A DNA stretch of 64,000 bases from positions 6,224,682 to 6,288,681 of the forward strand of contig JAQFVV010012398.1 of assembly GCA_028023455.1 (NCBI GenBank). Reading direction: 5' to 3'. The notes beneath the pieces were generated by a model. That model made no database searches, was not told the DNA's origin, and saw nothing but the letters and a program-made list of their open reading frames with translations. Every line of letters begins with the position of its first letter. Position 1 is the first letter of the stretch. Positions 19,477 through 31,496 of the stretch are shown one piece after another. The position numbers and the translations under genes were made by a program. Origin of the DNA: Epiperipatus broadwayi. Lineage: Eukaryota > Onychophora > Udeonychophora > Euonychophora > Peripatidae.

Positions 19477-22185
19477 CACATTAGGTGGAATTATGAGTAG
19501 ATGAAAAACCATCATCATCCCCAAATAAACAAAATATAAAATTAAAAAGGAATGATAATGAGAAATGTAGTGAACATGAGAGATCATCACAGAAATAACT
19601 ATAAGTTCATCCACACTACTCAAAAGTAATAATTATTCATCATCATGAATGATCAATAATAAAAATAAAGCAACAGCCAATCTTGTAACTGTATTTGATG
19701 GACCAGGATAATTATTTAGCTAATGCCAAACCTAAGGCAGGAATACAATCAATAATTAACTGGATGCACATACTTAGTTGTTATTCCATCAAAATACAAC
19801 AATAACTCAAATAATGCTGAAGTAGTAAAAATATCCTGACCATCATCAATGCTCTGGCCACTTAGTACCATTGATGTACTGGCCAACTATAAATAAATTT
19901 CTAAAGAAGAAATAAAAAAAAAAAGAAATGTTAGTGCATGGACTTTAAAAAATATCCATTTGTACCAACCAGGATCATCATCTGGATATTCATAACACTA
20001 AACATAAATCTCCTCTCCATATAATTATTAATCACAAATCTAACACAGGAAGTAAGAACTCTATAAACTATTACTGTGAGCAAGCGATAATTAAATAAAG
20101 CAGCTTATTATAAATCAGTTCCAATAATTTCTAGGTTTACCCTATTATAAGTAAATAGTTTTATTGGAATCATTTAACAAAACCCTAGAACATTAATCAC
20201 ACACACACTACAATTTATGAAATAGGAATTAGATCAAATAAAAAAGTTAAGACTAAAAAATATATTTTTAAAACAATTATTTAATAACTAATTGATTAAC
20301 AATAAACAAAAAAATGATATGATAGTATGAAATTCTAAACAGTCATTTCATCAAAAAACATATTTTCATAAAAATTATAATCAATCAGTTGCTTTCTATT
20401 CATAAATTAACTTTTAATTAAGTTATTTCTTTAAAATAATTAAGGGTTGGAAAACCAACAATTTCAAAGTCAAAGCAAACAATTTTTGATTTAGTTTAAT
20501 TAACCTTTTGTTATTTTTTTTAGGAGAGAAAATGAATGAAAAGAGAAACATTTTTCAAAAAACTAAATTTAAATTTTAAAAAAATTAAATTAAAAAAAAA
20601 AAAAAAACCTCTCATAATTTAAAGAGAAAATTGAGGGGACAAACAAAATAAGTTTCACAATTTGAAAATATTAATAAAATATTTTAAATTATCAATTCTA
20701 ACAACAACAAAAAATTATTACATTTATATAAAAAATTGTTTTTTTTTCTATTAATAAAAATACAATGTGCACACAAAAAATACATTTAACCATGGTTTGA
20801 TTCTTCTTTCTGTGGAATTCTTCCCAATTATAATTTCCAGTTTTGTTTTCTTCTTGAAGGCTTCTACAGATGAACATGACTAATTTGTTTTTTTTTTTCT
20901 GGTGTACAGTATTTTATTTTCAGGTTAACAAGAGCAAAATGTTATCCGTTTCTTTTAATAAATTTCCCAGGCAAGATTAATACAGTCAGAGACGCATGTT
21001 CTGGTTGAAGACAAGGATGCAGATTACATTAAGGGAGTAACTTCTCTATATTTTTAGTCCAGGGAAGGCAGGTTACATGGAGGAAGATAATATTTAGCTT
21101 TCAGCTAAATTTAGCACATGGTTTTCTAGTATGCTAAAAGCTTGATTAAAGCTTCTGCTATTCTATGCAATAGATTGGTAAAGACTTCTGCTTTTTTTTT
21201 ATCAGCTGGATTAAGAGTTGACTGCTCTCTCTTTAAGAGATAAGTTAGGAATATCTACTTACTAGACACTTGAGTCTTTTGACTTATTCACATACTCAAT
21301 ATTATTTTTTTAGAACAATCTTGCTTACAAGCCAATCATAATCTGTCTCTAACCTGATAATTTTATATCAACCAATTAGGTAAATTGTTACAAGTGCAAT
21401 TGTTCTGTTATTTCCCTCCTTAATCATAGATATTGAAAAACAAGTCAAGAACTTAAATTAACATCATAAAATTTTTGGCATTTAAAATTTTTTTGCTAAA
21501 GAAAAACAAGATAATCAGTTAATTGCACTGATTTGATTTTTTTGTAATAAAGAGGGGAAAAACAACAACTCTAATTAAAAATAAAATTCTATTCAAATCT
21601 TTTTTTTTTATTTTCTTTTTAGAAATACTATTAAACTTAAAACTTTACCTCACTTAAAAGATTAAAATGAAATATTATTAAACAATTTACTAAAAAGAGA
21701 GTTTTTTTTCTCTTGGTACATTTTGTCTAAAAGAAAAAAATAAAAGCAACTGGTAATTAAATAAAATTATTGAAGAGAGAGAAAAAAAAATAGTTATCAG
21801 CTTTTATAATTTTCTGTCTCTTCTATCATTATTTACAATTTATAATATATATTGAGATATGCATTTTATGATTAAAACAAGTGTGACAATAATTTAAAGA
21901 AAAGTATCTAGAATGTTCCTACTATCATGTGGGAATAAAAGTAAAACAATTAAATAAAACCAATCATTATCACATAAAAAATATACTTGGTAAAATTAAA
22001 TATTATTTCTCCCATTAAATAAATAATCCTAAACTAAATCAGATATTTCCTTCCAACTATCAAATTATTATTAATGTAGCTATGTAGCCAACTGGTTACT
22101 ATATATATATATAATCATATATAGCAGTTTGAGACATAAAAATGACTATTGGCATATTGTATAATTTATTTACAAATTTTATTTA
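19477..22185. other. AT-rich stretch, no gene
   Basis: About 2.7 kb with poly-A and poly-T runs (20,595-20,607 and elsewhere). The segment 20,800-21,260 is somewhat more complex, but no family or open frame of note was recognised. Confidence 0.4.
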
Positions 22186-22335
22186 CAATAACAATGTGAA
22201 AGGCTGAAACCTTTGACAGAAGCACCTTAAAATGCTTATATGACAACCAATCAGATGTAATAATGACTGCATAGCTGTCATATCAGCATTTTTAAGGCAC
22301 TTCTGTCAATGGTTTCAGCCTTTCATGTTATTATT
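22186..22335. mobile_element. Foldback/MITE-like hairpin element
   Basis: Arms of about 58 bp (22,188-22,246 and 22,276-22,333) are near-perfect complements: TGAAAGGCTGAAACC, TTGACAGAAG and CACCTTAAAATGC on the left, their complements on the right, with a 30-bp loop. No coding capacity. No clear target duplication. Confidence 0.7.
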
Positions 22336-22339
22336 ATAT

Positions 22340-23160
22340 CATCTGCTTGTGCTTAATAAATTAATATATTTAAATTTTATTTATTTAAATGACAACACTC
22401 AGAAAAGAAAAAATGGCTATTGAATATTATAAAATTTACAAATTTTATAGTATTTTTGGTTATTTATTTGCATTTTTTTGGATAATATATAATTGAAATA
22501 GTGTAGTTAGATACAGCATAGTTAGGTTTCACTGTATATGAAAAAATCTTGATTTCAAGACTTTTCACAGTGACCATCATCAACTTATATCCACTAATTT
22601 AATTAGCAATTAACTGGTTGCAATAGAAATTATTAAAAATGATAGTTATTCTGTAAAACTACTGACAACATAGGATTCTGATATTATTAAAATAATGTCA
22701 TGTTTATAAGATAAAATGGTGACATTCCAGTTTTGTAAAGATTAATTCATTATATATTTAAAATCAAACTTAGATGATATATACCAATAAAGTGCAATTA
22801 TAAGAAGTTGAAAATATAATTTTTCTATTTTTTATTTAGAATCCTTTTAGAAGATTCTGTAACAAGATTTTTAATAGACTGAAGGAAAATCAAATTTTTA
22901 TCATAACAGAAACAATATAAAAAAGTACAGAACTTATTTAACATATAATTTAATATAAAGTTTTACTGTATAGAATTAAAGTGTGCTATAAATAAATTTA
23001 AAAAATGTATAAAATACAATATACCAATAGAAAATTTTATTTTTTACAAGAAAAACAATCCCTAGAATTATAAGCATAAATAACATTAGCAAAAAAAAAA
23101 AGATTTAATTATTGACATTATTAAAATGATAGTAATCAAATATGCTTTAAATTTTTTGAA
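22340..23160. other. AT-rich stretch, no gene
   Basis: Nothing recognised on either strand. Confidence 0.35.
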
Positions 23161-23837
23161 TTAATTTGTTTGTTTGTTGGTATGTTAGTTTGTAAACATT
23201 TGATGTTTTTTTATGTAAGTATAAAATTTTAAAATTGATGTTTAATGCATTTACATTCAATAGAATTGCTTGAAATTTGGTATACAATTAATTAGTACCA
23301 GGCTAATCCTTATTGGATACAAATATTTTTGGTAGGTCACCTAGTTCTTTAGATATGGGATAGAGGGTGGGAAAATATTGAATAATTTGATATTTTAAAT
23401 TTAAAATTATTTCTTAGGACTTTAAATTATTTAAAATAAGGCTCGCAAAAGAGTTGTATAGAGATTTTTTTAAATAATAAGAAGGCTTGTTTATAATAGA
23501 GTTTTTTAAAGCTATTTTTTTAAAGAAAAAAAAAGGGCAATTTAAAAATTACTTACTAATTTCTTATAGTAATATAATTATTTGTACATACTAAATGCCA
23601 TCTATACATAAAGAGTATCGATATTAACTTATTGCAGAAATATCTAGTGATATATATGTATTATGTGTCTGAAATTGATTTAAAGTAAAATTATATGTAT
23701 TAAATGATTTTCATTTACATTATAGTTTTGATAAGCATTTTATTTAAAAAAATTCAATCAAAAGCAAAAATGTTAAATACTTTTCACATAAAAGAATATT
23801 TCATATTTTTAATCACTTATATATTCATATATCACTA

Positions 23838-24020
23838 TCCATTAGAAAACAATCAACACTTAGACAATCCTAATATAGATAACAATCTCAAAATGTTGTC
23901 AAGGTAACCTTCTTTTAACACAAAAGGTGAATTGTTATCTATACTGGGACTGTTTAAGTGTTGACTGTTTTCTAATGGTTACTTATAAACCCATTTAGCC
24001 TTGAGTACTATTACACTTAT
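23838..24020. mobile_element. Dispersed repeat family F, hairpin copy 3
   Basis: CCATTAGAAAACAATCAACA and the following AGACAATCCTAATATAGATA fold onto GTTATCTATACTGGGACTG and TGTTGACTGTTTTCTAATGG. Family F copies at 6.5 and 10.9 kb match the right arm. It lies inside an insertion (about 23,728-24,020) present only in the left arm of the large palindrome, so it arrived after that palindrome formed. Confidence 0.65.
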
Positions 24021-24214
24021 ATATTACTATGAACACATACTAAATATGATATGTACACAAGAGGTATATATTTTAACATATAACAAAAATATCTAATTAT
24101 ATTTATATATATCAACTATAAGTGTTCAGTCAATTTAAAGTACAATATAGTTTTACATTTTCATTTACTGTGCCAATACTAACATCTTAAAAATATTACA
24201 GATAAACTTTTTTA

Positions 24215-24500
24215 ATATATTAAATGCTTTCATTGATGATGCACTAAAAACAAATAAAATAATTGTTTCTTCAATCATAATTAGAGATTTTAGATTTAAT
24301 TTTGAAATAAAAGCATGGGGAATACAAAAAAAACAATCAAGTAAATCCTTTGTTATAAAAAATAGGGACTGAGTTAATTAACTTCTGAGGCCCCCATGCT
24401 TTTATTTGAAGTTAAATCTAAAAGCCCAAATTGTGATTGAAAAAACAATTACTTTTTTCTTTTTAGTATATGGTAAATAAAAGCATTTAATATAATTTTT
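24215..24500. mobile_element. Palindromic MITE-like element, copy 1
   Basis: Arms starting AATATATTAAATGCTTTCAT and ending GCATTTAATATAA pair over more than 100 bp each, including AATTGTTTCTTCAATCA and TTAGATTTAA..TTGAAATAAA. Shares its arms with 24,722-25,010, and the two are symmetrically placed around the axis of the large palindrome. Confidence 0.7.
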
Positions 24501-24721
24501 TTTATCTTTATTATACACTGTATAATTACAAAAAGAAAATAAATGGCAACATAAAGTGTACTAAACATACAATAAAACTACACTTTGGCATAAGGGTTTT
24601 TTTATACATGCTTCAGTTTAATATAGTAAATACTGATTCCATGAAATATCAACTTTTATGTAATGTAATATATTCAAAATGGTAGATGTAAATATAAAAT
24701 TATTTTTTATAAATAATAGAA

Positions 24722-25010
24722 ATATTTTTTTAAATATTAAATGCTTTTATTGGCTGTGCACTAAAAAGAAATAAAATTATTGTTTCTTCAATCACAATTG
24801 GAGTTTTTAGATTTAACTTGAAATAAAAGCATGGGAATCCAAAAATTAATTAAGTTCATCCCTTGTTATTAAACATATTGATTGTCTTAATTGATTTCTA
24901 GATATGTATGCTTTTATTTCAAATTAAATCTAAAAGCTCTAATTGTGACTGAAGAAACAATAATTTTATTTCAGTTTAATGCACAGCCAATAAATGCATT
25001 TAATATAAAA
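24722..25010. mobile_element. Palindromic MITE-like element, copy 2
   Basis: TTAAATGCTTTTATTGGCTG on the left is matched by CAGCCAATAAATGCATTTAA on the right, with the same internal TTGTTTCTTCAATCACAATT arms as copy 1. Better preserved than copy 1. Together they may be one component duplicated with the large palindrome rather than two insertions. Confidence 0.72.
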
Positions 25011-26074
25011 AAATTGTCTCTATTATTTTTAAGTTCTTAGTATTGGCAAACTAAGTGAAAATGTAAAACTATCTCATACTTTAAATTGACCGAATGCTTA
25101 TAATTGATATATATAGATAATTCTGCTATAAGTTAAAATGTATTCCTCTTAAGTATATATCATATTTATTATGTGTACATAATAATCCATGTATATATAT
25201 TGTAAATGAACTTCACATAATACATATAATTTTACTTTAACCAATATCACACATATAGTATATATAAGTGATTACACATTTCTGCAGTAAGTTAATATAT
25301 ATACTTTTAATGTTAAACAAATTTCTATTTAATAGTCTTATTGTTTGTATTATATTAAGTATGTGTACATAATTATAAATGTATAATAAATCAGAAAATA
25401 AGTTTTCTATTTAAATTGATAAGATTTATTTTTATTTTAAAACAGTTGTTTTAAAAAAAGTGCTAAAGAAAAAATCTGTGATCTTTTTTAACTTTTCATG
25501 ATTGTTTTAAATAATAGTTTTCTAATTTACTTTTTTTAATAGAATTGTTTTAAAATAAAAATAGAAACAATTTTAAATAAAAAAATTAATTAATGACTTA
25601 TAATACTTATATAATGCATTAAGAGTTTAAAATAGTTTTAAAAATATTATTAAATTAAAAGAAAAAAAAACATTTAAATTGTCCTCTAGTGACCATTAGT
25701 TAAACCAAATCAAAATTCTAAGAATAATTGTTAAGTGCAATATATGAAATTATTGAATATTTTTTATATTTTTTTACACCCTCTCTTCCATATCTATCAA
25801 ACTATTTGACATACTGAAAAGATGTGTTTCAGATGGATTAGTGTGATATTACTTAGTTATATATCAATTTTCAAGCAATTCTATTGAATTAAAATATATT
25901 AAATTTCATTCTAACTTGAAAAATATCAAAAGTTAACAAACTGATTTTTTTTTATCTTTTTTTTTATTAACTTACTTTTTCCCAACTTTAAGTTTTTTTT
26001 AATTGGAATTTTAATATTTATATATACATAAATAATGAAATGGCTTTATTGTTTGAGAGTTCACAAGAAGTTTG

Positions 26075-26165
26075 AGTGCTGGAAGTTCAGGAGCTGAAAT
26101 CAACTTGAAGACCTTATGCTCCAGAGTCTGACCTTCTACCACTGATCTAAACCAGACAGTGTAAC
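26075..26165 (-). repeat. tRNA-like SINE head fragment
   Basis: On the minus strand TAGATCAGTGGTAGAAGG resembles an A box (TRGYNNAGTGG), and AAGTTGATTTCAGCTCC about 50 nt later resembles a weak B box. The text CAGTGGTAG..GGTCAGACTC is like an elongator tRNA D-arm and anticodon arm. The cloverleaf is not complete. Most likely a tRNA-derived SINE or tRNA pseudogene. Confidence 0.42.
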
Positions 26166-26169
26166 ATTT

Positions 26170-27900
26170 ATTATACATATTGAATCTGTGTAATGAATTA
26201 AATATTTTCGTAGTAAAATATGGTACTATGAGTTTTCAGGTAAACCAAGATGCATTATATTTTTAATAAATGTACACTTTTGAGATACTATAATCTACCA
26301 AGATGTGTTAGTTATTAAATTAAAATGAAATTAATAAATCAATTGTTAAATTAAAAAGAGGAATAAATTTTGATACATTTAATTAAAAAACTTTATTTCA
26401 ATTTTTTTTTTACTTATATTATAATGTGGGAAGCAAAGAGACTTTCTTAACTTTGATTCAATTCAGCGTGTTTCTTTTTGTATGGAGTTTTTTTGCTAAA
26501 TTATCGTAATGATAAAAATTTAGGATCTTCCTGTCACAGAATGTGATGCAATGGACTATTTCCAAAGATACAGAACCCTGCCCTCCTGATAAAAGTGCAT
26601 TAATGGTCATGATATAATTGTATGATGTTGACATGAATAAAGTGTAAATACTGTTTTTATATATTTCTTCCATTTTCCTGTTAGTAAGTTATCCCCCCCC
26701 CCCAATAAACTGTAAATATTGCAATTAATGTTTCCACAATGATTTCTTTTTTAAAAATAACAGTAATAAAAAATAAAATGTAAATATTAAATGTGATGTC
26801 TCTTAGAAGACATTTTTTTGTAAACATTTCTTGGAATTCCATCAAAACTGTATATATATCAAAAATACAGGCTGTCATCTTAGTTTATCTGAAAACTCAC
26901 AAATATCAGAAATATTATAATTGTTTGTTTTTATATATGAGATTCTTATGGGATATTTTGGGAAACCAATTCATCTTATATCATGTTGTCTGTCCTAAAA
27001 CCATGTATTCAAATACAATATACAAAAACATGTAATAAATTAATATTGCCATTCAGTACATTTCACAATAGATTACTTTAAAAACAACAGATATAAGCTA
27101 TTTTTTTTAAACTTTATTATAATGCTAATAATTTTGTGTTAAATAAAAGTATCTATTAATCAAAAAAAACCTTCTTTATTATACACATATTATTCACTAT
27201 ATATTTTAGACATTATGCATATATGCATATCACAATAACAATTTCAATGATGTATTTACAGATCTTTCTTCATAACAGACTTTTGTCTATCTCATATTTA
27301 TTATATACTTATTATACCATGTTTGTTCAATACTATTTTATAATCTGAGTTTTCCTTTTCAATTTTTAACAAATGAAATACCGAATTATTATTTAATATA
27401 AGATTACTTATTTGAAATTGTAGAAGTCATTTGTCTAAAAACCAATTAAAAAAATTACACATTTAATTTAATTTAGAAATTAAAATATCTAGAAATACAA
27501 TTTAATTAATTTAACTCTTGGGAAAATATATGACTTTTTTTCATTTGTAATTAAAGCATAAAAAATGTTTACTAATTAAAGACAATTTTTATTTTTTACA
27601 AAAATTTTAAAATTCAAATTTTAAATCAAGGTTATATATATAGTAATTAATTATTGAATTTTTACTTATTTAAAATATAATCATTGTCTATTTACTACAA
27701 TGCCTCTGATTATAAACCTGTTGATAGTTTCAATGTGATGGAGTTAAGATAAGAGATGCCCTGATTACATATATATATATATAATGTGTGTGTGTACAAC
27801 ATTGTTCTACAAAAAGTTAAAAGCAAATAAAGCAATCTTCATCTTATATGAGACTGGTATGTTATCAGGCTGTTAAAATAGGCATGGATGGCATGGATAT
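26170..27900. other. AT-rich stretch, no assignable gene
   Basis: Open frames of 65-80 codons overlap on both strands at 26,458-27,035, but their composition and lack of any recognisable domain argue against genes. A run of 10 C at 26,693-26,702 and TA/GT repeats near 27,765-27,795 are present. Confidence 0.4.
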
Positions 27901-27904
27901 ACCT

Positions 27905-28225
27905 TTAGATCACCTGAGAAATGAAGTTAAGGTTGTTTATAAAATGCATGCATAAATAGATATAAAGCAATATGATTTTCTGCACTAGCAGATGATGATA
28001 ATATGGTGGAATTGAGGGTCCAATAACAAAAGTCAAAAACTTGAATGTATATACAATGATTGGTCATTCTTTCACAAGGTACTAAAAGTGATTACAAATT
28101 AGTTTTTACTAATGTAATGAAAGTTATCAAACTGCCAATATGGTCATCATGATTCAGGTATTCAATAGTCTAGGTCACCTGAGGAATGAAGGTTGTCCAT
28201 GAAATGCATGCATTATGACAAATAG
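27905..28225 (+). repeat. Two related units about 260 bp apart
   Basis: TCACCTGAGAAATGAAG..GGTTGT..ATGCATGCAT at about 27,909-27,952 recurs as TCACCTGAGGAATGAAGG..TTGT..ATGCATGCAT at 28,175-28,213. Function unknown. Confidence 0.5.
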
Positions 28226-30224
28226 GGTTTTAATTTTCTGAATATGTAAATGGTTATAAAACAATTGAAACATTTGAATATATATATATTGAAGTAGTCA
28301 ATCTTAGCTTAAGATTGTGCTTCATGATTCCATATACTAACTTGTATTCAAACCCTATATCCCATCCCACTCCTTTTCTCGTATATATATATATATATAT
28401 TATGTATATATTTGAGATGCACACCTAAATGTATAAATTTTAACTTTCAATAACATATTTATTATTATTTCTTATTAATTATTAGCTCTTTTTTATTAAA
28501 GTACATAGGTGTGGCTCAAAAATATATATATATAGAAGAAAAAAACTTACTAACAAAATATTGATTTTTTTAAAATATTTTATTATATGTTATTTTTTTA
28601 AACTTTTTCTTTTTAAATTGCTTGTTTTTCCTATTAAACTATATTTTATAAAATCCAATATGGAAGATGTACTGTTAATTGCCCAAAAATAATTAAAGGG
28701 TTGGAAATACTATTGTTTTAATCTGGGGAAGGTATTTTAATTAAAGTTTTACTTAAAATGGATTAAGATTAAAGATTTTCTTTTGTTACAAATATTTTTG
28801 TCAAATCTATTTCTAATCTGGATTTGAAATTATTTTTGGATGTTATCTAACGGTTGCATCTTTCAAAAACAATGAACAAAGTAATTGAAAGCATTCCAGA
28901 AACACTTGGGCAGAGTATAAAATGGCCGAATCTTAAATCTCCAACAGATCAGCTACTAGTGAGAGAACAGATTAGCTACTATTGAGAGAAATGTATAGTA
29001 CACATTACACATCACTTAAAATGATGTAGTAGTAAATCCACCACTGTTCTCGGCCCTGTTGTGTCATCATCTTCCACTGCCTTACCATTCTGCTGCCCAA
29101 GAGTGAAGTAAAAGCCTGACCTAAGAACTTTAGAATGCTAATAGAAGTTTGCTGCCACCGAAGAACTTGCACTTCAATTGCCATGCATGAGCTGGACTTT
29201 TTAATATGAACTCTTAAAATTGTGCAAAGTAAATTATTTCAAACATCCACCATTGAAATTAAATCTAGATTGCCTCACTAGTCTCAAACTTTAACTCTCC
29301 TAAAGTATAATTTAATTTTGTAACTTTTCTAAAATGTAATTTGCTTAAATGATTTCTATAAATTTAATTCTCTTTCATATGCTCTCTTTCTTTAATTTTG
29401 GTGCGGTCATTTATTTATAGTTATTTATCACTTAATTTTACATGTCTATTTTAGTTATTATTAATATGCCAATTTCAAACAATCTGACGAGTTGAATTTT
29501 TAAAATCTTTTCTTTTAAGTAAACCATCATGAATTAAGGTTTTTAAAGTCCATTTAAAACAATGCATTATTAATTAATACACTCGCCAGATTATTTTATG
29601 AGCCAACATTTTATTTATGTTTTAATATAAGAAAAATATATTTGTTTAACTCTGGATTTTCTACCCAGGGTGAATCCAGAACTCAAGCTAATTAATGCTT
29701 TGAAACATTATTTATTTTATAAATGTTATTCAATTCTAAAAAGGTGACTGATTAGTTTTTTTTCTATAACTGCTAGTTTTATTTTTACATACTCTTAAAA
29801 TATCAAGTATAGTGTTTATATGTTCCAGTTATTGTAAAATCAACGGTGGGATTGACTTATTTTAAATAAAAGAAAAGGGAAGGGGGCAAATCTTAATGTT
29901 TCTTTTACTAGAGAAAATCTTAACGTATATTTTATTTAGGGAAATCTATATATATATATTCTAGTGGCATAGCAAATTAATTATATAAATTATGGCATTC
30001 AAACTAGGGTCATTTATTTTTAAAGCAGTAAATCTTATTCAATGTCATTAGTGACATTTACCCATCCTGCATTACTGACATTTGGCCTATCTTCGTATAT
30101 ATATATATATATATTATGTGCTTCTAGTCTTCTAATCTGGGGGTTGTGACAAGTTTGAACCCATAGATTTATTCTCATATTTCATTCTGTAGATAGTTGA
30201 GCTATCCAGAACCACATTTATTTT
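28226..30224. other. AT-rich stretch with a short direct repeat
   Basis: No gene recognised. (TA)n tracts at 28,384-28,402 and 30,095-30,115. At 28,945-28,990 ACAGATCAGCTACTA and GTGAGAG repeat almost exactly 25 bp later. A TATAAAA sequence lies at 28,917, but no coding sequence follows it. Confidence 0.4.
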
Positions 30225-30400
30225 ATATAAAATACCTCTGGTGATGATTCTTGTAAGTTTGGCACACACTATACATATCCACTTTCTTCATATAAAAATG
30301 CCTCTGGTGGTGATTCCCTAAGTCTGGCACACGCTATGCCTATCCACTGGCCTGCATGTCAGTGATGTCCACAACATGCCTATCCACTTTATCTCTTGTC
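30225..30400 (+). repeat. Short tandem repeat, about 65-bp period
   Basis: CCTCTGGTGATGATTC ... TTTGGCACACACTATAC ... TATCCACTTT is followed by CCTCTGGTGGTGATTCC ... TCTGGCACACGCTATGCC ... TATCCACTGG and a partial third unit ending at a further TATCCACTTT. Confidence 0.65.
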
Positions 30401-31069
30401 CAGAAGCACAACTTTTCCTGTTATTTCTTGGCTAATTATGTGAGCACTGCAAACTTCTTTGTCTTATTATTTCTTTTCCCTATGACCTAATTTTAGTGCT
30501 GTAAGAATACTGAAATTGCATTCTGCTTAAAATGTATATATAAATGCCAACTACTTTTAGTTTTATCAATTAAATTTATTTCAGTCTTATACAGTCCCAC
30601 CATTGTAATGTATTACTGTATTTAAGAGTATTTGCCTAGGGGAAAATAAAGCTTTCTTCTTACCAGCACTACTTAAGAGAATTTTCCTTAGATATTTTGC
30701 CATATAATCAAATGTAATTTTCAAATGTGTTTTACTTATTTTCACGACCATAATGGCATAAAAATAGTTTTCTTATATATATATAATGAATCTCAGACTG
30801 CTCCCCGAAGTAATATGTCAGTCACCATGTTTCAGAACCATAAATCAAAGCATTAATGGTAATATACATTTTAATCTTGAATCTCAAAACAAAGAACTTA
30901 GAGGTGTCAAAATTGTTATCAAGTGCTCCCTATGGTTCAAAATGAGCAACAATAAATCAGCACCTTATGGTACATTTTAAGCTTTAAAAAGACTATAAAT
31001 TTGCTATGATAACACAAAAATTGATAGTTTTAAAGTGACTGGAAGCCATGAATGAAAATTTTTAGTTGA
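30401..31069. other. AT-rich stretch, no gene
   Basis: The frame 30,786-30,980 has no recognisable domain. Nothing else seen. Confidence 0.35.
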
Positions 31070-31496
31070 TGCACTTTATTAAACACAACATGAGACTGAA
31101 GTTGGCACTAATTGTATTTCCTCTTGTGATGAATCTGATTTCTTCTTACCAGTTCACAAACGTACCCACATATTGTCAAATAGCAATAATGATTAAAATA
31201 TGTATGAAAAAATGTAAAATAAATTACACATAAAAACATATATAGTAAATAAAAAAAATTTGTCTTTTATCAATTTTTTTCAAATATTTGAAATTTTTTA
31301 TTAGTCATACTTTATTTCCTTATTTTTTAATGGGAATTTTAAAGTAATTTTACCTTGTTGCTTTGCTTTTATGCGATTGTTGAAAATTATGGAATGTATC
31401 CCATATTTTTCAATGTAAGGTAAGTCTATTTTTGTGTGATTTCTTTTATGCGGGTTTTTTGCGGAACCTATCTACCACATTAAAAAAGACCCAGGT
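31070..31496. mobile_element. Pogo/Tigger-like element, truncated copy 2
   Basis: Aligns with the right part of the 13,983-15,088 copy: GTATTTCCTCTTGTGATGAA, TACCAGTTCACAAACG, TTGCTTTTATGCGATTGTTG, TATGCGGGTTTTTTGCGGAA and terminal GACCCAGGT at 31,488-31,496. CG dinucleotides of copy 1 are often TG or CA here, as expected from decay at methylated CpG. The left half is absent. Confidence 0.7.

Larger units (their letters stand above)
23163..25960. mobile_element. Large interrupted palindrome (foldback element)
   Basis: Left-arm landmarks recur inverted on the right in mirror order: CAATAGAATTGCTTGAAA (23,257-23,274 versus about 25,870-25,887), GATATGGGATAGAGGGTG (23,352-23,369 versus 25,776-25,795), TTGCAG..ATAT (23,632 versus 25,285), TAAAATTATATGTATT (23,685 versus 25,220) and a TCAATTTAAAGT block (24,133 versus 25,080). 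Arms are about 1.1 kb with many substitutions. After discounting a 290-bp insertion in the left arm, landmarks agree on an axis near 24,604. The central 220 bp (24,500-24,720) is not obviously palindromic. No coding capacity was seen. The class is unknown. Confidence 0.7.

Noticed and set aside
26458-27035. Cluster of 65-80 codon frames on both strands
   Set aside because: No recognisable domain and no consistent strand or splice pattern.
30786-30980. 64-codon frame just after a TA tract
   Set aside because: No domain, no relatives recognised, ends without context supporting an exon.
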